From positions 1,302,001 to 1,366,000 of the forward strand of contig NZ_WLYX01000001.1 in the NCBI RefSeq assembly GCF_009707705.1: a stretch of 64,000 nucleotides of DNA, read 5' to 3'. Below, piece by piece: positions 1-10,352 of this stretch. This DNA is from Paludibacterium denitrificans. Lineage in GTDB: Bacteria; Pseudomonadota; Gammaproteobacteria; Burkholderiales; Chromobacteriaceae. The notes beneath the pieces are model-generated. The model ran no database searches, had not been told where the DNA came from, and worked only from the letters and a program-made list of their open reading frames with translations. The position numbers and the translations under genes were made by a program. Each line of letters opens with the position of its first letter. Position 1 is the first letter of the stretch.

Positions 1-382
1 AGGCGTTTTGCAGCGCCTCGGACAAGGCGGCAAAGCTGACACCGTTTTGCTTCAGGCGCGACAGGGCGCGATTGAAACTGCCCTGCTGCGGCGCCGAACC
101 GGCCAGCCGATGGGCACGCTTACGGCGGCGGGTGTGGTGCAGGTCCTCGGCGATGTTGAACAGCTGGGCATACAGGCCACAGGCACGCACCAGCGCGGTG
201 GCGGCTTCGGCGCTCAGGCTGTCCGGCAGCGGCTGGGTACGCTCCGCGCCCTGACGTTGTGCGATGGCGCGCATTTCCTGATAGACCTGCGGCCCTTCCT
301 GTTCCTGCAATACCTCGCCCAGCAGGCGGTCAAGCCGCAGCAAATCCTGCCTGAGGGGTAAATCCTTGTCCTGGTCCGTCAT
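1..382 (-). CDS. ppc: Phosphoenolpyruvate carboxylase, N-terminal part (cut by window edge)
   Basis: The minus strand from the ATG at 382 reads open to the window edge, about 127 residues. It opens with MTDQDKDLPLRQDLLRLDRL, followed by LLGEVLQEQEG, ATALVRACGLYAQLFNIAED and the basic HHTRRRKR stretch. These are typical of the alpha-helical N-terminal region of PEP carboxylase, which fixes bicarbonate onto phosphoenolpyruvate to make oxaloacetate in the cytoplasm. A purine-rich GGAGAGAAAACC precedes the ATG and supports the start. The catalytic half lies outside the window. It is divergent from hemC, an arrangement I associate with Neisseriales (from memory). Recognition rests on N-terminal features only. 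Confidence 0.85.
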   Translation of the reverse strand, partial: MTDQDKDLPLRQDLLRLDRLLGEVLQEQEGPQVYQEMRAIAQRQGAERTQPLPDSLSAEAATALVRACGLYAQLFNIAEDLHHTRRRKRAHRLAGSAPQQGSFNRALSRLKQNGVSFAALSEALQNA

Positions 383-662
383 GGTTTTCTCTCCTGTCCA
401 TTGTATGGGCGGCCCGGCGGCATTCGGGGTAGCAACACCGTCAGGCCAAACGTTTTTAATCACCAGACCGGTGCCCGCGCACCAGTCGTGTGGTTAAAAA
501 CACTTTGCCAGCCACGACGCGCGTGGCAGCTATGATAAAACGGTAAAACATCCGGCCGGGCAAGATAAAGCCGCGCTTCGGCCAACCTTGATCTGGCGCC
601 GGGTTCGCCATCTGTCCGGCATGGTAGAATCCCGCCCAAACTTTACTGTCAGGACCGGTTTC
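383..662. promoter_or_regulatory. Divergent intergenic region between ppc and hemC
   Basis: This 280-bp gap separates two divergently read genes, so it must hold both promoters. I see no convincing -10/-35 pair. One copy of the repeated core-genome motif TTCGGCCAAC sits at 577-586. Nothing else was recognised. Confidence 0.4.
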
Positions 663-1590
663 ATGGACAAAATCGTCATTGCCAGCCGCGAAAGCCGCCT
701 TGCCATGTGGCAGGCCGAGCACATCCAGGCACGGCTGCAAGCGCTGTACCCGCACCTCACCGTCGAAATTCTGGGCATGACCACGCAAGGCGACCAGATT
801 CTGGACAAAACCCTGTCCAAGATCGGCGGCAAAGGGCTGTTCGTCAAAGAGCTGGAAGTGGCCCTCGCCGAAGGCCGCGCCGATCTGGCCGTGCACTCCA
901 TCAAGGACGTGCCGATGACGCTGCCGGAAGGCTTTGCCACGGCCGCCATCTGCGAGCGCGAAGACCCGCGTGATGCCTTTGTCTCCAACCGTTACCAAAG
1001 TCTGGACGAGCTGCCGGACGGCGCCATCGTCGGCACCTCCAGCCTGCGCCGCGAATCGCAGCTGCGCGCACGCTACCCCAAGCTGGTGATCAAACCGCTG
1101 CGCGGCAACGTGCAAACCCGCCTGAAAAAACTGGACGACGGCGAATACGACGCCATCATCCGGCCGCCGCCTCAAGCGGCTGGAACTGACCGATCGCATC
1201 CGCAGCGAACTGGCACCGTCGCAAAGCCTCGCCTAACACCGGGTCAGGGCGCGCTGGGCATCGAAATCCGTGCCGACCGTGCCGACATGCTGGCGCTGCT
1301 GATGCCGCTCAACCATCCCGACACCCACGCCTGCGTCACCGCCGAACGCGCGCTGTCGCGCCAGCTCGGTGGCAGCTGTCAGGTGCCGCTGGGCGGCTTT
1401 GCCACACTGACCGACAACCTGATCACGCTGGGCGGTTTCGTCGCCCACCCGGATGGCTCGGTCATGCTCACCGCCAGCGCCAGTGCGCCGCGCGAATACG
1501 CCGATGCACTGGGCCGTGCCGTGGCCAAGAAGCTGCTGGATGACGGCGTAAGCCCCGCTGATCGACGCGGTCCTCAAGGACAACCGCTGA
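663..1590 (+). CDS. hemC: Hydroxymethylbilane synthase (porphobilinogen deaminase)
   Basis: HemC joins four porphobilinogen units into hydroxymethylbilane in haem synthesis. From ATG 663 the protein begins [20 protein letters not shown] and contains the substrate-binding SSLRRESQL segment. The cofactor-attachment motif [11 protein letters not shown] has its cysteine codon at 1377-1379. Length is about 309 residues, normal for the family. Two reading-frame breaks lie near 1162 (IILAAAGLKRL is expected) and near 1548, where GTAAGC stands where GCCGGC is expected. Both look like consensus errors, since the flanks are perfectly conserved. The stop TGA overlaps the hemD ATG, so the two are translationally coupled. 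It is the first gene of hemC-hemD-hemX-hemY. Confidence 0.95.
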
Positions 1591-2349
1591 TGACCACTGC
1601 GGCCTCGCCACTGGCTTTAGCCGCCGTATTCTGGTGACGCGGCCGCAGGCACAAAGCCAGCGGCTGCTGGCCCTGCTACGCGCCGAAGGTGCCGATGCCG
1701 CCCAGCTTGACGTGCTCGACATCCAGCCGGATGTCAGCGCCCTCGGCCAGTTGCCCGCCTTGGCGCAACAGGCCAACTGGCTGATCTTTGTCAGCCCGAG
1801 CGCCATCGACATCGCCCGGCCAGCGCTGGCCGACGTCAACCTCGAGCACGTGCAGCTGGCCTGTGTCGGCGCCGCCAGTGCCGCACGCCTCGCCGCCCTG
1901 AGCGGCCGTGAGGTGCTGCACCCGACACAAGGCAGCGACAGCGACGCCCTGCTGGCCCTGCCGCCGCTGGCCGCGTTACACCAACAGCATGTAATCATTG
2001 TGCGCGGCAAAGGCGGCCGGGCAACACTCGGGGAAACCCTTGCCGCCCGCGGCGCGCAGGTAACGTTGGCCGAAGTCTATCGGCGGGCCGTCAACCCGGA
2101 CTGGAACCTGCTGGACAGCCGCCCACCCGATGCCATCCTCGTCACCTCCAGTGAAATCGTCGAACGGATGTTCCAACTGGCTGGCCCGCACCGGGAGGGA
2201 ACGTTACAATGCCTTTTGTATGGCGTGCCGCACCCGCGCATCGCTGAAAAGCTGATGGCGCACGGCGTGACACGCATCGTGACAACCCGGGCCGACGATG
2301 CAGCCTTGATCGTAAGCCTACCAGAGAATGGTTCTCCCGTCACCCATGA
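1590..2349 (+). CDS. hemD: Uroporphyrinogen-III synthase
   Basis: HemD closes and rearranges hydroxymethylbilane into uroporphyrinogen III. The start is the ATG overlapping the hemC stop. After MTTAASPLA the frame is broken at 1614-1621, where GCTTTAGC replaces an expected GCCGGC. It then continues [12 protein letters not shown], the usual N-terminal beta strand. VFVSPSAI-like ([11 protein letters not shown]), [17 protein letters not shown] and [14 protein letters not shown] mark the two-domain fold. Literally the frame then runs on into hemX. If the GTAAGC at about 2310 is another miscalled GCCGGC with one base lost, the gene ends at a TGA overlapping the hemX ATG (ATGA). I prefer that end, although HemD-HemX fusions are known in related bacteria. 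Confidence 0.85.
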
Positions 2350-3381
2350 GCGAAACCCAGATTGTCGAACCGGCCGCCAAGCCCGCAGCAAAACGCTGAA
2401 CGCCGCCCTGCTGGTGGCTCTGGCTGCCCTCGGCCTGTCCGGCTGGCAGTACTACACCACCCAGCAGGAATTGACCGTCGTGCGTCAGGAATTGGCACGC
2501 AAGTTGGCCGAAGGCAACGGCTCCGCCAAGGAAATCCGCAGCCTGAGCGACCAGGCGCTGAGCACCGCACGCAGCACCGACGGCAAGCTCGCGCTGCTGG
2601 AAGCCCGCGTCAACGAAGCGGCTTAGCCAATACGCCACCCTCAACGGCATGTATCAGGAGCTGACCAAGAACCGCTCCGACTGGCTGCTGTCCGAGGTGG
2701 AACACACCCCGGCCATCGCCAGTCAGGAATTGCAGCTGGCCGGTAACGTGCTTGAGCCGCGATTTCCGCGCTGGACATGGTCAACACGCGGCTGGCCAAG
2801 GCCGACCGGCCGCAGCTACTGGCAGTCAAGAAAGCCGTCGCCGCCGACCGGAAAAGCTCAAGGCGCTGCCCTATCTGGATAGCGTCGGCCTGACCGCCAA
2901 GCTCGACCAGCTGATGATTTCCACCGACAGCCTGCCGCTGGTGGTCGATCACCAGCGCCAGAGCCGTGCCAGCAACACCAGCAAGGCCCCGGCACTGGCC
3001 AGCAACGCCCCGTGGTGGGAACGTCTGAGCAGTGACATCAGCCAAAGCCCTGGGCGAGCTGGTACACATCCGTCGCCTCGACAAGCCGGAAGCCCTGCTG
3101 CTGTCGCCGGAACAAGCCTTCTTCCTGCGCGAAAACCTCAAAATGCGCCTGCTGGATGCGCGTCTGGCGCTGATTCAACGTGATGGCACCACGTTTGCCG
3201 CCGACATCGACGCGGCACAACGCTACGCCCAGCGTTACTTCGACAGCAACGCTTAAGCAACACCAAACAGTGGCTGGCCACGTTGGCCGAACTCAAGAAC
3301 GCACCATTGGGTGTCGCCCTGCCGGACATGGCCGCCAGCCTGAAGGCGGTGCGCGATGCCCAAGGCGTAACGGGAGGCTAA
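2346..3381 (+). CDS. hemX: HemX-type membrane-anchored protein of the haem operon
   Basis: HemX proteins are single-span inner-membrane proteins encoded between hemD and hemY; their exact role in haem or sirohaem synthesis is not settled. The ATG at 2346 gives [16 protein letters not shown], then one transmembrane helix (LNAALLVALAALGLSGWQYY) and a long coiled-coil periplasmic part (QQELTVVRQELARKL). At least five breaks are seen: a lost A near 2393, GCTTAGC at 2621, CTTGAGC near 2751, a lost T in CCTGG near 2851, and GCTTAAGC at 3251-3258. Joining the frames gives a continuous protein of about 345 residues ending at TAA 3379-3381, four bases before hemY. Confidence 0.85.
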
Positions 3382-3384
3382 ACG

Positions 3385-4592
3385 GTGAGATTCGTCCTGT
3401 GGATTATCGGGCTGTTTGCCCGGCGGTACTGGTTGGTCTGGCCGCCAACCTCAATACCGGTTACGCCATCCTGTTCCTGCCGCCGTACCGGGCCGAGGTA
3501 TCGTTCAACCTGCTGATCGTCGGCGTGGTACTGCTCATCGTGCTGGCCTACGCCGTGCTGCGGCTGATTGCGCTGGCCGCCAACCTGCCAGAAGAAGTCC
3601 GCCGCTTCCAGCGCCAGAAACGCGCCAAGGCCGCCGTGACCGCCCTGCGCGAAGCCGGTATCGCCTTCTTTGAAGGCCGTTACCAGAAAGCCGAACGCGA
3701 AGCGCTCAAGGCGCTGGAATCGGACGATCTGCCGGAAAGCCGCGCACTGGCGCTGCTGATGGCTGCGCGCGCCGCCGGTTCGGTCAACGCACTGGAAAAA
3801 CGCGATCACTATCTGGCGCAACTGGATGGCCTGCCCGATCGCCTGCAACTGGCACGGCACATGCTGGATGCCGAACTCAAGCTGGACGCCAAGGATGCCT
3901 TGGGCGCACTCGCCGCCATCGAACGCGCCCGTGCACTGTCGCCCAATCTCACCAGCGCGCTCAAGCTGGAACTGAAAGTTCGTCTGTTGCAGAAGCAGCC
4001 GGAAACCGTGCTGGCGCTGACCGAACGGTTGCTAAAGGCCGAAGCGCTGGAGCCGGAGCAAGCGCGCCGCTACCGGCTGGCCGCTTACAGCCAGCAGCTG
4101 GCCAGCTTCATCAACGGCAAGGAAGTGCGTGACTGGCTACGCCGCATCCCGGAAACCGAACGCATCAATCCCAAGCTGGTCAATGAAACAGTGGCCCGGC
4201 TGATTGCGCTGGAAGACTACGACTTTGCCGCCAGCCTGCTGGCCGGTGCGCTGGCAGACGATGAGCAAGCCACGCCGGAGCTGGCCCGCGATCTTGGACA
4301 GTTGGCCGAACACCTGAGCGCCGAAAAACGCCCGGAACTGCTCAAGACGGCGGAAAACTGGCTGAAAACCCGTCCGCGCGACCACATGCTGTTGCTGGCG
4401 CTCGGCCGTCTGGCCATGAGCCAGCAGCTGTGGGGCAAAGCCCAAAGCTATCTGGAAGCCAGCGCCTCGATCGAGCCGACCTTGTGTGCCCACGCCGAAC
4501 TGGCGCGGCTGTTCGAAGCCACCGACAAGGAAGACAAGGCGGCCGAACATTACCAGCGCAGCCTGCAATTGGCTCTGGAGCGTGGTTGCTAA
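3385..4592 (+). CDS. hemY: HemY-type TPR membrane protein
   Basis: This is the proteobacterial HemY, an inner-membrane protein with tetratricopeptide repeats that works with the haem biosynthetic proteins; it is not the protoporphyrinogen oxidase of Gram-positive bacteria. A GTG start at 3385 follows a strong GGGAGG at the right spacing and gives MRFVLWIIGLFA, the first membrane helix. A frame break at about 3420 (CCGG for CCTGG) precedes AVLVGLAANLNTGYAILF. A second helix, LLIVGVVLLIVLAYAVLRLI, follows, and then helical repeats (AREALKAL, ALAAIERARALSPNL, LTERLLKAEALEPEQARRYR). About 400 residues is a normal length. A strong terminator follows at 4621. Confidence 0.88.
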
Positions 4593-4620
4593 GCCAGCAA
4601 CGCCTACCAACGCACCAAAC

Positions 4621-4652
4621 AAAACGGCCGCCCTCATCGGGGCGGCCGTTTT
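4621..4652 (+). terminator. Rho-independent terminator after hemCDXY
   Basis: A GC-rich inverted repeat (ACGGCCGCCC ... GGGCGGCCGT) with a five-base loop is flanked by A and T runs. It can also serve the convergent gene ending at 4671. Confidence 0.85.
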
Positions 4653-4670
4653 TCATGTCGTGCCAGCGTG

Positions 4671-5580
4671 TCAGTTCAGTATCTTGCTCTTCAACTCATT
4701 GATGCGCGCCAGCGTCATCTCGGTTTCACAACCCAGCCGCGCCTGCTCTTTCTCGCTCCCCCCTCATCGGTGGTTTGCGACGCCTTCAATTTGCACTCCA
4801 GATCGCGCTGTTTCAGCCAGATGCGCTGTTCGGCCAACAACTGGGCCCGGCGCTCCTTGCTGGCACTTTGCCACACCAGATTGATGGCGCCATTGGCATC
4901 ATCCAGTTTCTGCCGGCTTTCTGCACGGCAATGGCGGCCAGTTCATGTTGCACCTGCGCCTGCTCCGCTGCTTGCTGCTGCTCGCGTGAGGCATTCTCGG
5001 CTTCGGCCTTGGCCACTTCCAGCTGGCGCTTCTCCAGCACGCCTTTGACCAGCACGGCAGTCAGGATGTCGGCGGTGAACGCACTACTCTTACTGCCATT
5101 ATCGAGGCTGGCAAACAGCTTCTTGCCATCATCGGTGGGCTGCACCGAATATTCGATCGATTCCTCGACACGGTTGGCCTCCAGCTTGGTGCCGCTGTCC
5201 TGCGCAAACTTCTCCAGCGAAGCGAGAGACATCAGCTCGCGCGCCTTGTTGGCATCGCGGATGTAATCGGCGGGGAGCGTAATGTTGAGCGTACCGGCAC
5301 AAAACTTCTTCGAACTGTCCGGATCATTCTTGGTGGTTCGCACATCAACCACCGCAAAATTCAGCTGGCTGACCAACGCCCGGATCTTTGCCCCGTCAAA
5401 AGCATTCTGCATGTCACGTTCGGCATTCTGACCGTTTTTACCGATAGCCTTGTTGATGCCATCCGTCAGAATATCCTTGATCAGCGCCTGCGTGCTTTCG
5501 CCACTGCAACTGGTTTCCTGCTTATCCAGACACCCACCCAACACCACACATGTCCCCAACAGCAGCAATGCTTTTTTCAT
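4671..5580 (-). CDS. Putative lipoprotein with coiled-coil C-terminus
   Basis: The protein starts MKKALLLLGTCVVLGGCLDK, a signal peptide with lipobox LGGC, so it is expected to be lipid-anchored at the cysteine and to face the periplasm. The middle is a globular domain with two cysteines (KKFCAGTLNITLPADYIRD). The later part is a charged coiled coil (LEKRQLEVAKAEAENASREQ) ending in IWLKQRDLEC and LGCETEMTLARINELKS. Two frame breaks are inferred: near 4911, where one C is missing after GCCGGC, and near 4758 in a run of six G. The stop of the joined frame is TGA at 4671-4673. I do not recognise a named family; function unknown. Confidence 0.7.
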
Positions 5581-5644
5581 CCAGTCTCCCTTTATGCATG
5601 CGCAATGATTGTCCGTTCAATCATGCCATAAAACCCCGGCATGA

Positions 5645-5675
5645 CAAATAAAAGCCCCCGGCATAACCGGGGGCC
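5645..5675 (-). terminator. Rho-independent terminator of the pnt operon
   Basis: On the minus strand the stem GCCCCCGG TTAT CCGGGGGC (with a G in the loop) is followed by TTTTATTT, directly after the pntB stop. Confidence 0.85.
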
Positions 5676-5700
5676 AGAACGCCTTGCCACAACGACGGGA

Positions 5701-7074
5701 TCAGTGCACCACGCCCTTCACCAAATCCTCGACCACTTTCTTGGCGTCACCAAACACCATCATGGTTTTATCCATATAGAACAGCTCGTTGTCGAGACCG
5801 GCATAACCGGCGTTCATCGAGCGCTTCACCACGATAACCGTACTGGCCTTGTGCGCTTCCAGAATCGGCATGCCGTAAATCGGGCTGGACTTGTCCTTCT
5901 GCGCCGCCGGGTTCACCACGTCGTTGGCGCCAATCACCAGTACCACATCGGTATTGTTGAAGTCGGAGTTGATCTCCTCCATTTCCAGCACCTGTTCGTA
6001 CGGCACTTCGGCTTCGGCCAACAGCACGTTCATGTGGCCCGGCATACGGCCCGCCACCGGGTGGATGGCATAACGCACCGTCACGCCCTGCTCCTGCAAC
6101 AGCTCGGCAAATTCCTGTAACGCATGCTGGGCACGCGATACCGCCAAGCCATAACCGGGGACGATCACCACGCTGTCGGCATTGCTCATCAGGAACGCCG
6201 CGTCTTCCGCCGAGCCCGACTTGTAATGCTTGGGACCGGCATCGCCAGCCGCGCCGCCAGCGGCCACTTCGGCACCAAAGCCACCCAGCAACACCGATAC
6301 GATGGAACGGTTCATCGCCCGACACATGATGTAGGACAGAATGGCCCCGGATGAACCTACGCAGGCACCGGCAATGATCAGCACCGGGTTGTTGAGGGTG
6401 AAACCGATACCTGCTGCCGCCCAGCCGGAGTAGGAGTTGAGCATCGATACCACCACCGGCATGTCGGCCCCGCCAATCGGGATGATCAGTGTCACGCCCA
6501 GCGCCAGCGCAATCGCCAGCATCGCCAGAAAGGCGGCGTGGCTATCGGTGACGAAATAGGCAAGGCCAAAGCCCAGCATGCTCAACGCCAACAACAGGTT
6601 CAGCCAATGCTGACCATTAAAGTTGATGGCCTTGGAGCCGAACTTGCCAGACAGCTTGCCGTAGGCGATCACCGAAGCGGTAAAGGTGATGGCACCGATG
6701 AAGGCACCGATAAACAGCTCCACCTTTTGCACCGACGTGTGCTCGACACCGGCATGAAAGATGGCCGCCACGGCAATCAGCACCGCCGATAGGCCCACCA
6801 GCGAGTGCATGGCGGCCACCAGTTCCGGCATGCCGGTCATCTGCACGGTTTTGGCTTTCCAAGCGCCAATGGCCCCCCCTGCGACAATCGCGCCGACAAT
6901 CAGCGCCACCACGGGTTTGTCCATGATGATGAAGGTCGTCGCCACGGCAATCACCATGCCGATGATGCCGAACTTGTTGCCGCGCAGCGCCGTCACCGGG
7001 CTGGACAGCCCCTTGAGCGCCGGGATGAACAGCACGGCCGCGACCAGATAAAGTACTGCGGAAATATTAGCCAT
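5701..7074 (-). CDS. pntB: NAD(P) transhydrogenase subunit beta
   Basis: PntB carries half of the membrane domain and the NADP(H)-binding domain III of the proton-translocating transhydrogenase, which makes NADPH from NADH at the expense of the proton gradient. The 457-residue frame is intact. It opens [20 protein letters not shown] and has some nine hydrophobic helices. The C-terminal nucleotide domain shows [17 protein letters not shown] and the loops [15 protein letters not shown] and [13 protein letters not shown], all family hallmarks. It is the last gene of pntAA-pntAB-pntB, read leftward, with its terminator right after. Confidence 0.97.
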   Translation of the reverse strand: MANISAVLYLVAAVLFIPALKGLSSPVTALRGNKFGIIGMVIAVATTFIIMDKPVVALIVGAIVAGGAIGAWKAKTVQMTGMPELVAAMHSLVGLSAVLIAVAAIFHAGVEHTSVQKVELFIGAFIGAITFTASVIAYGKLSGKFGSKAINFNGQHWLNLLLALSMLGFGLAYFVTDSHAAFLAMLAIALALGVTLIIPIGGADMPVVVSMLNSYSGWAAAGIGFTLNNPVLIIAGACVGSSGAILSYIMCRAMNRSIVSVLLGGFGAEVAAGGAAGDAGPKHYKSGSAEDAAFLMSNADSVVIVPGYGLAVSRAQHALQEFAELLQEQGVTVRYAIHPVAGRMPGHMNVLLAEAEVPYEQVLEMEEINSDFNNTDVVLVIGANDVVNPAAQKDKSSPIYGMPILEAHKASTVIVVKRSMNAGYAGLDNELFYMDKTMMVFGDAKKVVEDLVKGVVH

Positions 7075-7083
7075 GGTTGTTCC

Positions 7084-7379
7084 TTATTTTTTCTTCTTCT
7101 TGAACATGTCCAGCATGCGCTGGGTGACCATGAAGCCGCCGAAGATGTTGATACTGGCCGGAAGATGCCAATGGTGCCCAGCACCGACGTCAGCGTAATT
7201 TCGCTGCCATTGATATCCACCACCTGCAGCATGGCGCCAACGATGATGATGCCGGAAATGGCATTGGTTACCGCCATCAGCGGGGTATGCAACGCAGGCG
7301 TCACATTCCACACCACGTGATAACCAACGAATACGGCCAGAATAAAGACCGTCAGACTGGTGATAAACGGATCAACCAT
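7084..7379 (-). CDS. pntAB: NAD(P) transhydrogenase subunit alpha, membrane part (alpha-2)
   Basis: This small subunit provides the alpha-side membrane helices when the alpha subunit is split in two genes. From ATG 7379 it reads [20 protein letters not shown], then [20 protein letters not shown] and [18 protein letters not shown] at the end. A break at about 7160 is the loss of one base in CCTGG (ATCTTCCTGGCCAGTATC is expected, the T is missing). The joined protein is about 98 residues, a normal length. It lies 11 bases after pntAA. Confidence 0.93.
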
Positions 7380-7389
7380 TCCGTTCTCC

Positions 7390-8515
7390 TTAGTGAGCCG
7401 CCGGGAAACGAACCTGCCCATCATGGGTCACCAGCGTTGCCGCCAGCAGGTCGTCTTCCAGATTAAGGGTGAAACCGTCCTTGCTCAGCATCAGGCTGAG
7501 GAAGGTCAACAGGTTCTTGGCATACAGGCTGGAGGCATCCGCCGCCAACAGGCCCGGCACATTGATGCTGCCGACAATGGTCACACCCTGTTCGGTGCGC
7601 ACTACCTCGCCGGTGCGCGTCAACGCACAGTTGCCACCGGCTTCGGCTGCCAGATCGACAATGACACTGCCCGGTTTCATGTCGGCCACCACCTCGGCGG
7701 AAACCAGCTGCGGCGCAGGTTTACCCGGAATCAGCGCCGTGGTGATGATGATGTCGGCCTGACGCGCCTGTTTGGCCACCAGTTCGGCCTGACGACGCTT
7801 ATAGTCGTCCGACATTTCCTTGGCGTAGACACCATCGTTGGCCTTGCGCTCCTCTTCACTCATCGGCACTTCAAGGAACTTGGCACCCAGCGACTCCACT
7901 TGCTCCTTGGTCGATGCCCGCACGTCGGTGGCTTCCACGACCGCCCCCAGACGTTTGGCGGTAGCAATCGCTTGCAGGCTAATCCACGCCCACGCCCATG
8001 ATCAACACGCGTGCCTTAAGCTTTACCGTACCCGCGGCCGTCATCAGCATCGGCATGAAGCGCGGATAGTGTTGCGTAGCCAGCAATACCGCCTTGTAAC
8101 CGGCGATGTTGTTCTGGCTGGACAACACGTCCATGCTTTGCGCACGTGTGGTGCGCGGCAGCAGCTCCATGGCAAAGGCAGAAACCTTCTTGGCCGCCAG
8201 TAATGGGAACGTCGCATTCTGGTACGGAGCCAGCTGACCAATCAGCACAGCGCCCGGTTTCAGCTCGCCAACGGCCGCCTCATCCAATGGACGCACCGTC
8301 AGCACAATATCACCCGCCGCCAGCGCGTCGGCACGCGTTTCGGCCAACGTTGCACCAACCTCCGTATACGCCGCATCGGGCAGCGCGGCATGTTGCCCGG
8401 CTCCCCGCTCCACCACCACGGCATGTCCCATGGCGATGAGCTTCTTCACCGTTTCCGGTGTCGCGGCCACGCGGGTCTCACCAGCCAGCCTTTCGGCCGG
8501 GATAGCGATTTGCAT
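7390..8515 (-). CDS. pntAA: NAD(P) transhydrogenase subunit alpha, NAD-binding part (alpha-1)
   Basis: This is domain I of the transhydrogenase, which binds NAD(H) on the cytoplasmic side. It starts [20 protein letters not shown] and has [15 protein letters not shown] and the Rossmann motif [18 protein letters not shown]. That motif is broken in the text at 7977-7983, where the plus strand reads GCTAATC in place of GCCGGC. Further typical parts are [18 protein letters not shown] and [20 protein letters not shown]. About 375 residues in total, normal for split alpha subunits. It is first in the operon and the gap up to 9147 must contain its promoter. Confidence 0.95.
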
Positions 8516-9147
8516 GGTCTTGCTCTCCTACAGTAGTTAAATGACAAAAACTAAAAGATGGCTAACACCCGTGCGGCGTCGATTCGAACGGGCGTTTTAA
8601 TTCTATTAGAGCCATGACACGGCCTTTTCTGCAAGCCTTTAGCGCCAGTCGTTGGTTCCGTCAACAAATTGTTCGACAATAACCAATAAATTCTTTAACG
8701 AGTAAATCGTGCAAAATATTTCTGTGGCAGGACAGGCTCGGCTGCACCCCAACAAAACGTTTTATATGGTTTTATTTATCGTTTCACATCAGATTAAACA
8801 GTTTTTGGATCAGACATCCATTACATAAGAAGCTGAAACAAAAACACTAATGTCCAGTTCACGGAGTTGTAAAGCAGGGTTTACTCTCGGTTTTACCAGA
8901 CAACGCAATAACCATATGTTTTATATGAATACTTTCAGCGAAAATTTTCATGACGAAATAATCTTTCATCTGAAAATATCGTGGTTATGACCGAGATAGA
9001 GAGAAAAAGCGGGAGAAGACAAAATCATGCAGGATAACTTTGCTAGCCTGGCGACGCCGGACTAACAAAGAACAAACAACCCGCAGACAGCACATCCGCG
9101 GGCACACGGTGGCAGATCGGACATCTGCCACGCGGAGAAAACCCGGC
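8516..9147. promoter_or_regulatory. AT-rich gap upstream of pntAA, no gene seen
   Basis: This 630-bp stretch is AT-richer than its surroundings, with runs such as TTTATATGG and ATTTATCG. It should hold the pntAA promoter. A loose inverted repeat (AACACCCGT ... ACGGGCGTT) lies at about 8564-8598. I see no credible coding frame. Confidence 0.35.
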
Positions 9148-9417
9148 CTAGCGCACGCCGCGCCCGTGACGGGGGCAACGCAGCTGACGCGAGCCATGCC
9201 CGCTACGTCGATGCACACGGCAGTCCGGCCGGTGGCCCGCCGAGGCACGCGCGGCAACAGCCGGACGGCCTGCCACGCCAGCATCCGGCTCCGTCACCAG
9301 ATTGCTACTGCCATGTACCCGGTTACCCGCAGCCTTGGTCACGACAGGGGCTGCCACACAGGTCAGCGGCAACAGTACGAGCAACGCTACACCACATAGC
9401 GACAGAGATCTTTTCAT
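9148..9417 (-). CDS. Small secreted protein of unknown function
   Basis: ATG 9417 follows GGAG at good spacing and gives MKRSLSLCGVALLVLLPLTC, then VAAPVV: a clear signal peptide with an AxA-like cleavage site. The mature part is arginine-rich (GHRPDCRVHRRSGHGSRQ) and 89 residues end at 9148. Given the many indels in this assembly, the C-terminal third may be read in a wrong frame. I recognise no family. It sits between the pnt promoter region and the HU gene, on the same strand as both. Confidence 0.4.
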   Translation of the reverse strand: MKRSLSLCGVALLVLLPLTCVAAPVVTKAAGNRVHGSSNLVTEPDAGVAGRPAVAARASAGHRPDCRVHRRSGHGSRQLRCPRHGRGVR

Positions 9418-9470
9418 CCAACACTCCACAAGTTTGCGCTTACCGCCTAACGGCATCGCAATAACGCAAC

Positions 9471-9500
9471 AAAAAGCCCGCCATCATGGGCGGGCCGATC
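9471..9500 (-). terminator. Rho-independent terminator of the HU gene
   Basis: On the minus strand GCCCGCC ATGAT GGCGGGC is followed by TTTTTGTTG. It lies 25 bases after the HU stop. Confidence 0.8.
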
Positions 9501-9524
9501 ATCAGTTGGCTTGGCATCTGCCAA

Positions 9525-9794
9525 TCAACCGATGGTGTCTTTCAGTGCCTTGCTGGCGGTGAACGTCACTTTTTTCTTGGCCGGGATCTGAATGGCCTCG
9601 CCAGTCTTGGGGTTGCGGCCGGTACGCGCTGCCGTTTCCTTGGCCTTGAACTTGCCCGCAGCAATGGTCACGTCATCACCAGCGGCCAGCGCCTTGATCA
9701 GGGTCTCGTCAAAGGCGGCCAGCACTTTCAGCACGTCGGCTTTAGTCAGGCCGGAATGTTCGGCCAAGGCGGCAATCAGTTCTGCTTTAGTCAT
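9525..9794 (-). CDS. DNA-binding protein HU (beta type)
   Basis: An 89-residue intact frame begins MTKAELIAALAEHSGLTKAD and contains the beta-arm GRNPKTGEAIQIPAKK and the C-terminal FTASKALKDTIG. HU is a homo- or heterodimeric nucleoid protein that bends DNA and helps origin opening and recombination. The gene stands alone with its own terminator. IHF subunits are close relatives, but the arm sequence and the N-terminus fit HU better. Confidence 0.93.
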   Translation of the reverse strand: MTKAELIAALAEHSGLTKADVLKVLAAFDETLIKALAAGDDVTIAAGKFKAKETAARTGRNPKTGEAIQIPAKKKVTFTASKALKDTIG

Positions 9795-10001
9795 GGAGTC
9801 TCTCTCCGAATAGGTACGGCGCAGAACTTACCATTTTCACGTCCAAGTGTCATGCGGTGACCGACGGTTGGCGGAGAAAAGATCACACCGTGCACCGTTT
9901 TCTCCCGGCGCCCGGCACAATGGCCGCCACAACCGCACCATCGGCTGGTATCTTGACAGCCGTTTTCGTGTGTCTTTGTGCAATCGCCATCAGGAGAAGT
10001 C

Positions 10002-10352
10002 GTGGCTTGGGTCGTAACAAAATACCTGCTGACTGCAGCAGTAGTGGTTCTGGTGTCAGAATTCGCCAAACGTAGTGACAAGCTTGGCGGCTTTATCGCC
10101 GCGCTGCCCTTGGTCACGTTTCTGGCGTTAATCTGGCTGTATGTTGAAAAACAGCCGCCGGAAAAAATCGCCAACCACGCGTGGTACACCTTCTGGTATG
10201 TCCTACCAACATTGCCGATGTTTCTTGCATTCCCCGCACTATTACCACGCATCGGATTCTGGCCAACCCTGCTCGCGTCTGTCGTCATCACGGTAGTGTG
10301 CTTCGGAGTGTTCGCCTTGGTCGTGCGCCGTTTCGGCATTGAACTTCTTTAG
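10002..10352 (+). CDS. DUF3147-like small membrane protein
   Basis: A GTG at 10002 has AGGAG five bases upstream and gives MAWVVTKYLLTAAVVVLVSE. Three to four hydrophobic helices follow (LGGFIAALPLVTFLALIWLY, AWYTFWYVLPTLPMFLAFPA, LLASVVITVVCFGVFALVV). The 116-residue size and the FAKRSDKLGGFIAALPL segment match the DUF3147 family of inner-membrane proteins of unknown function. An upstream in-frame ATG at 9978 is possible but lacks a ribosome site. It is a single gene between HU and the phospholipid operon. Confidence 0.75.
   Translation: MAWVVTKYLLTAAVVVLVSEFAKRSDKLGGFIAALPLVTFLALIWLYVEKQPPEKIANHAWYTFWYVLPTLPMFLAFPALLPRIGFWPTLLASVVITVVCFGVFALVVRRFGIELL

Noticed and set aside
1634..2626. A fused HemD-HemX protein read literally through 2346
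   Set aside because: Codon choice and a typical HemX start ([12 protein letters not shown]) favour a separate gene with an ATGA overlap and one lost A. Fusion stays possible, so it is noted in the gene entries.
3378..3860. Long antisense open frames inside hemY, pntB, hsdM and pgaA
   Set aside because: They are typical high-GC shadows of well-identified genes, with biased composition and no start signals.
8516..9147. A riboswitch or small RNA in the AT-rich gap upstream of pntAA
   Set aside because: Only one loose inverted repeat was seen and no known riboswitch pattern was recognised.
9040..9399. Plus-strand open frame opposite the secreted-peptide gene
   Set aside because: Arg/Thr-rich, no ribosome site, no family resemblance; a shadow of the other strand.
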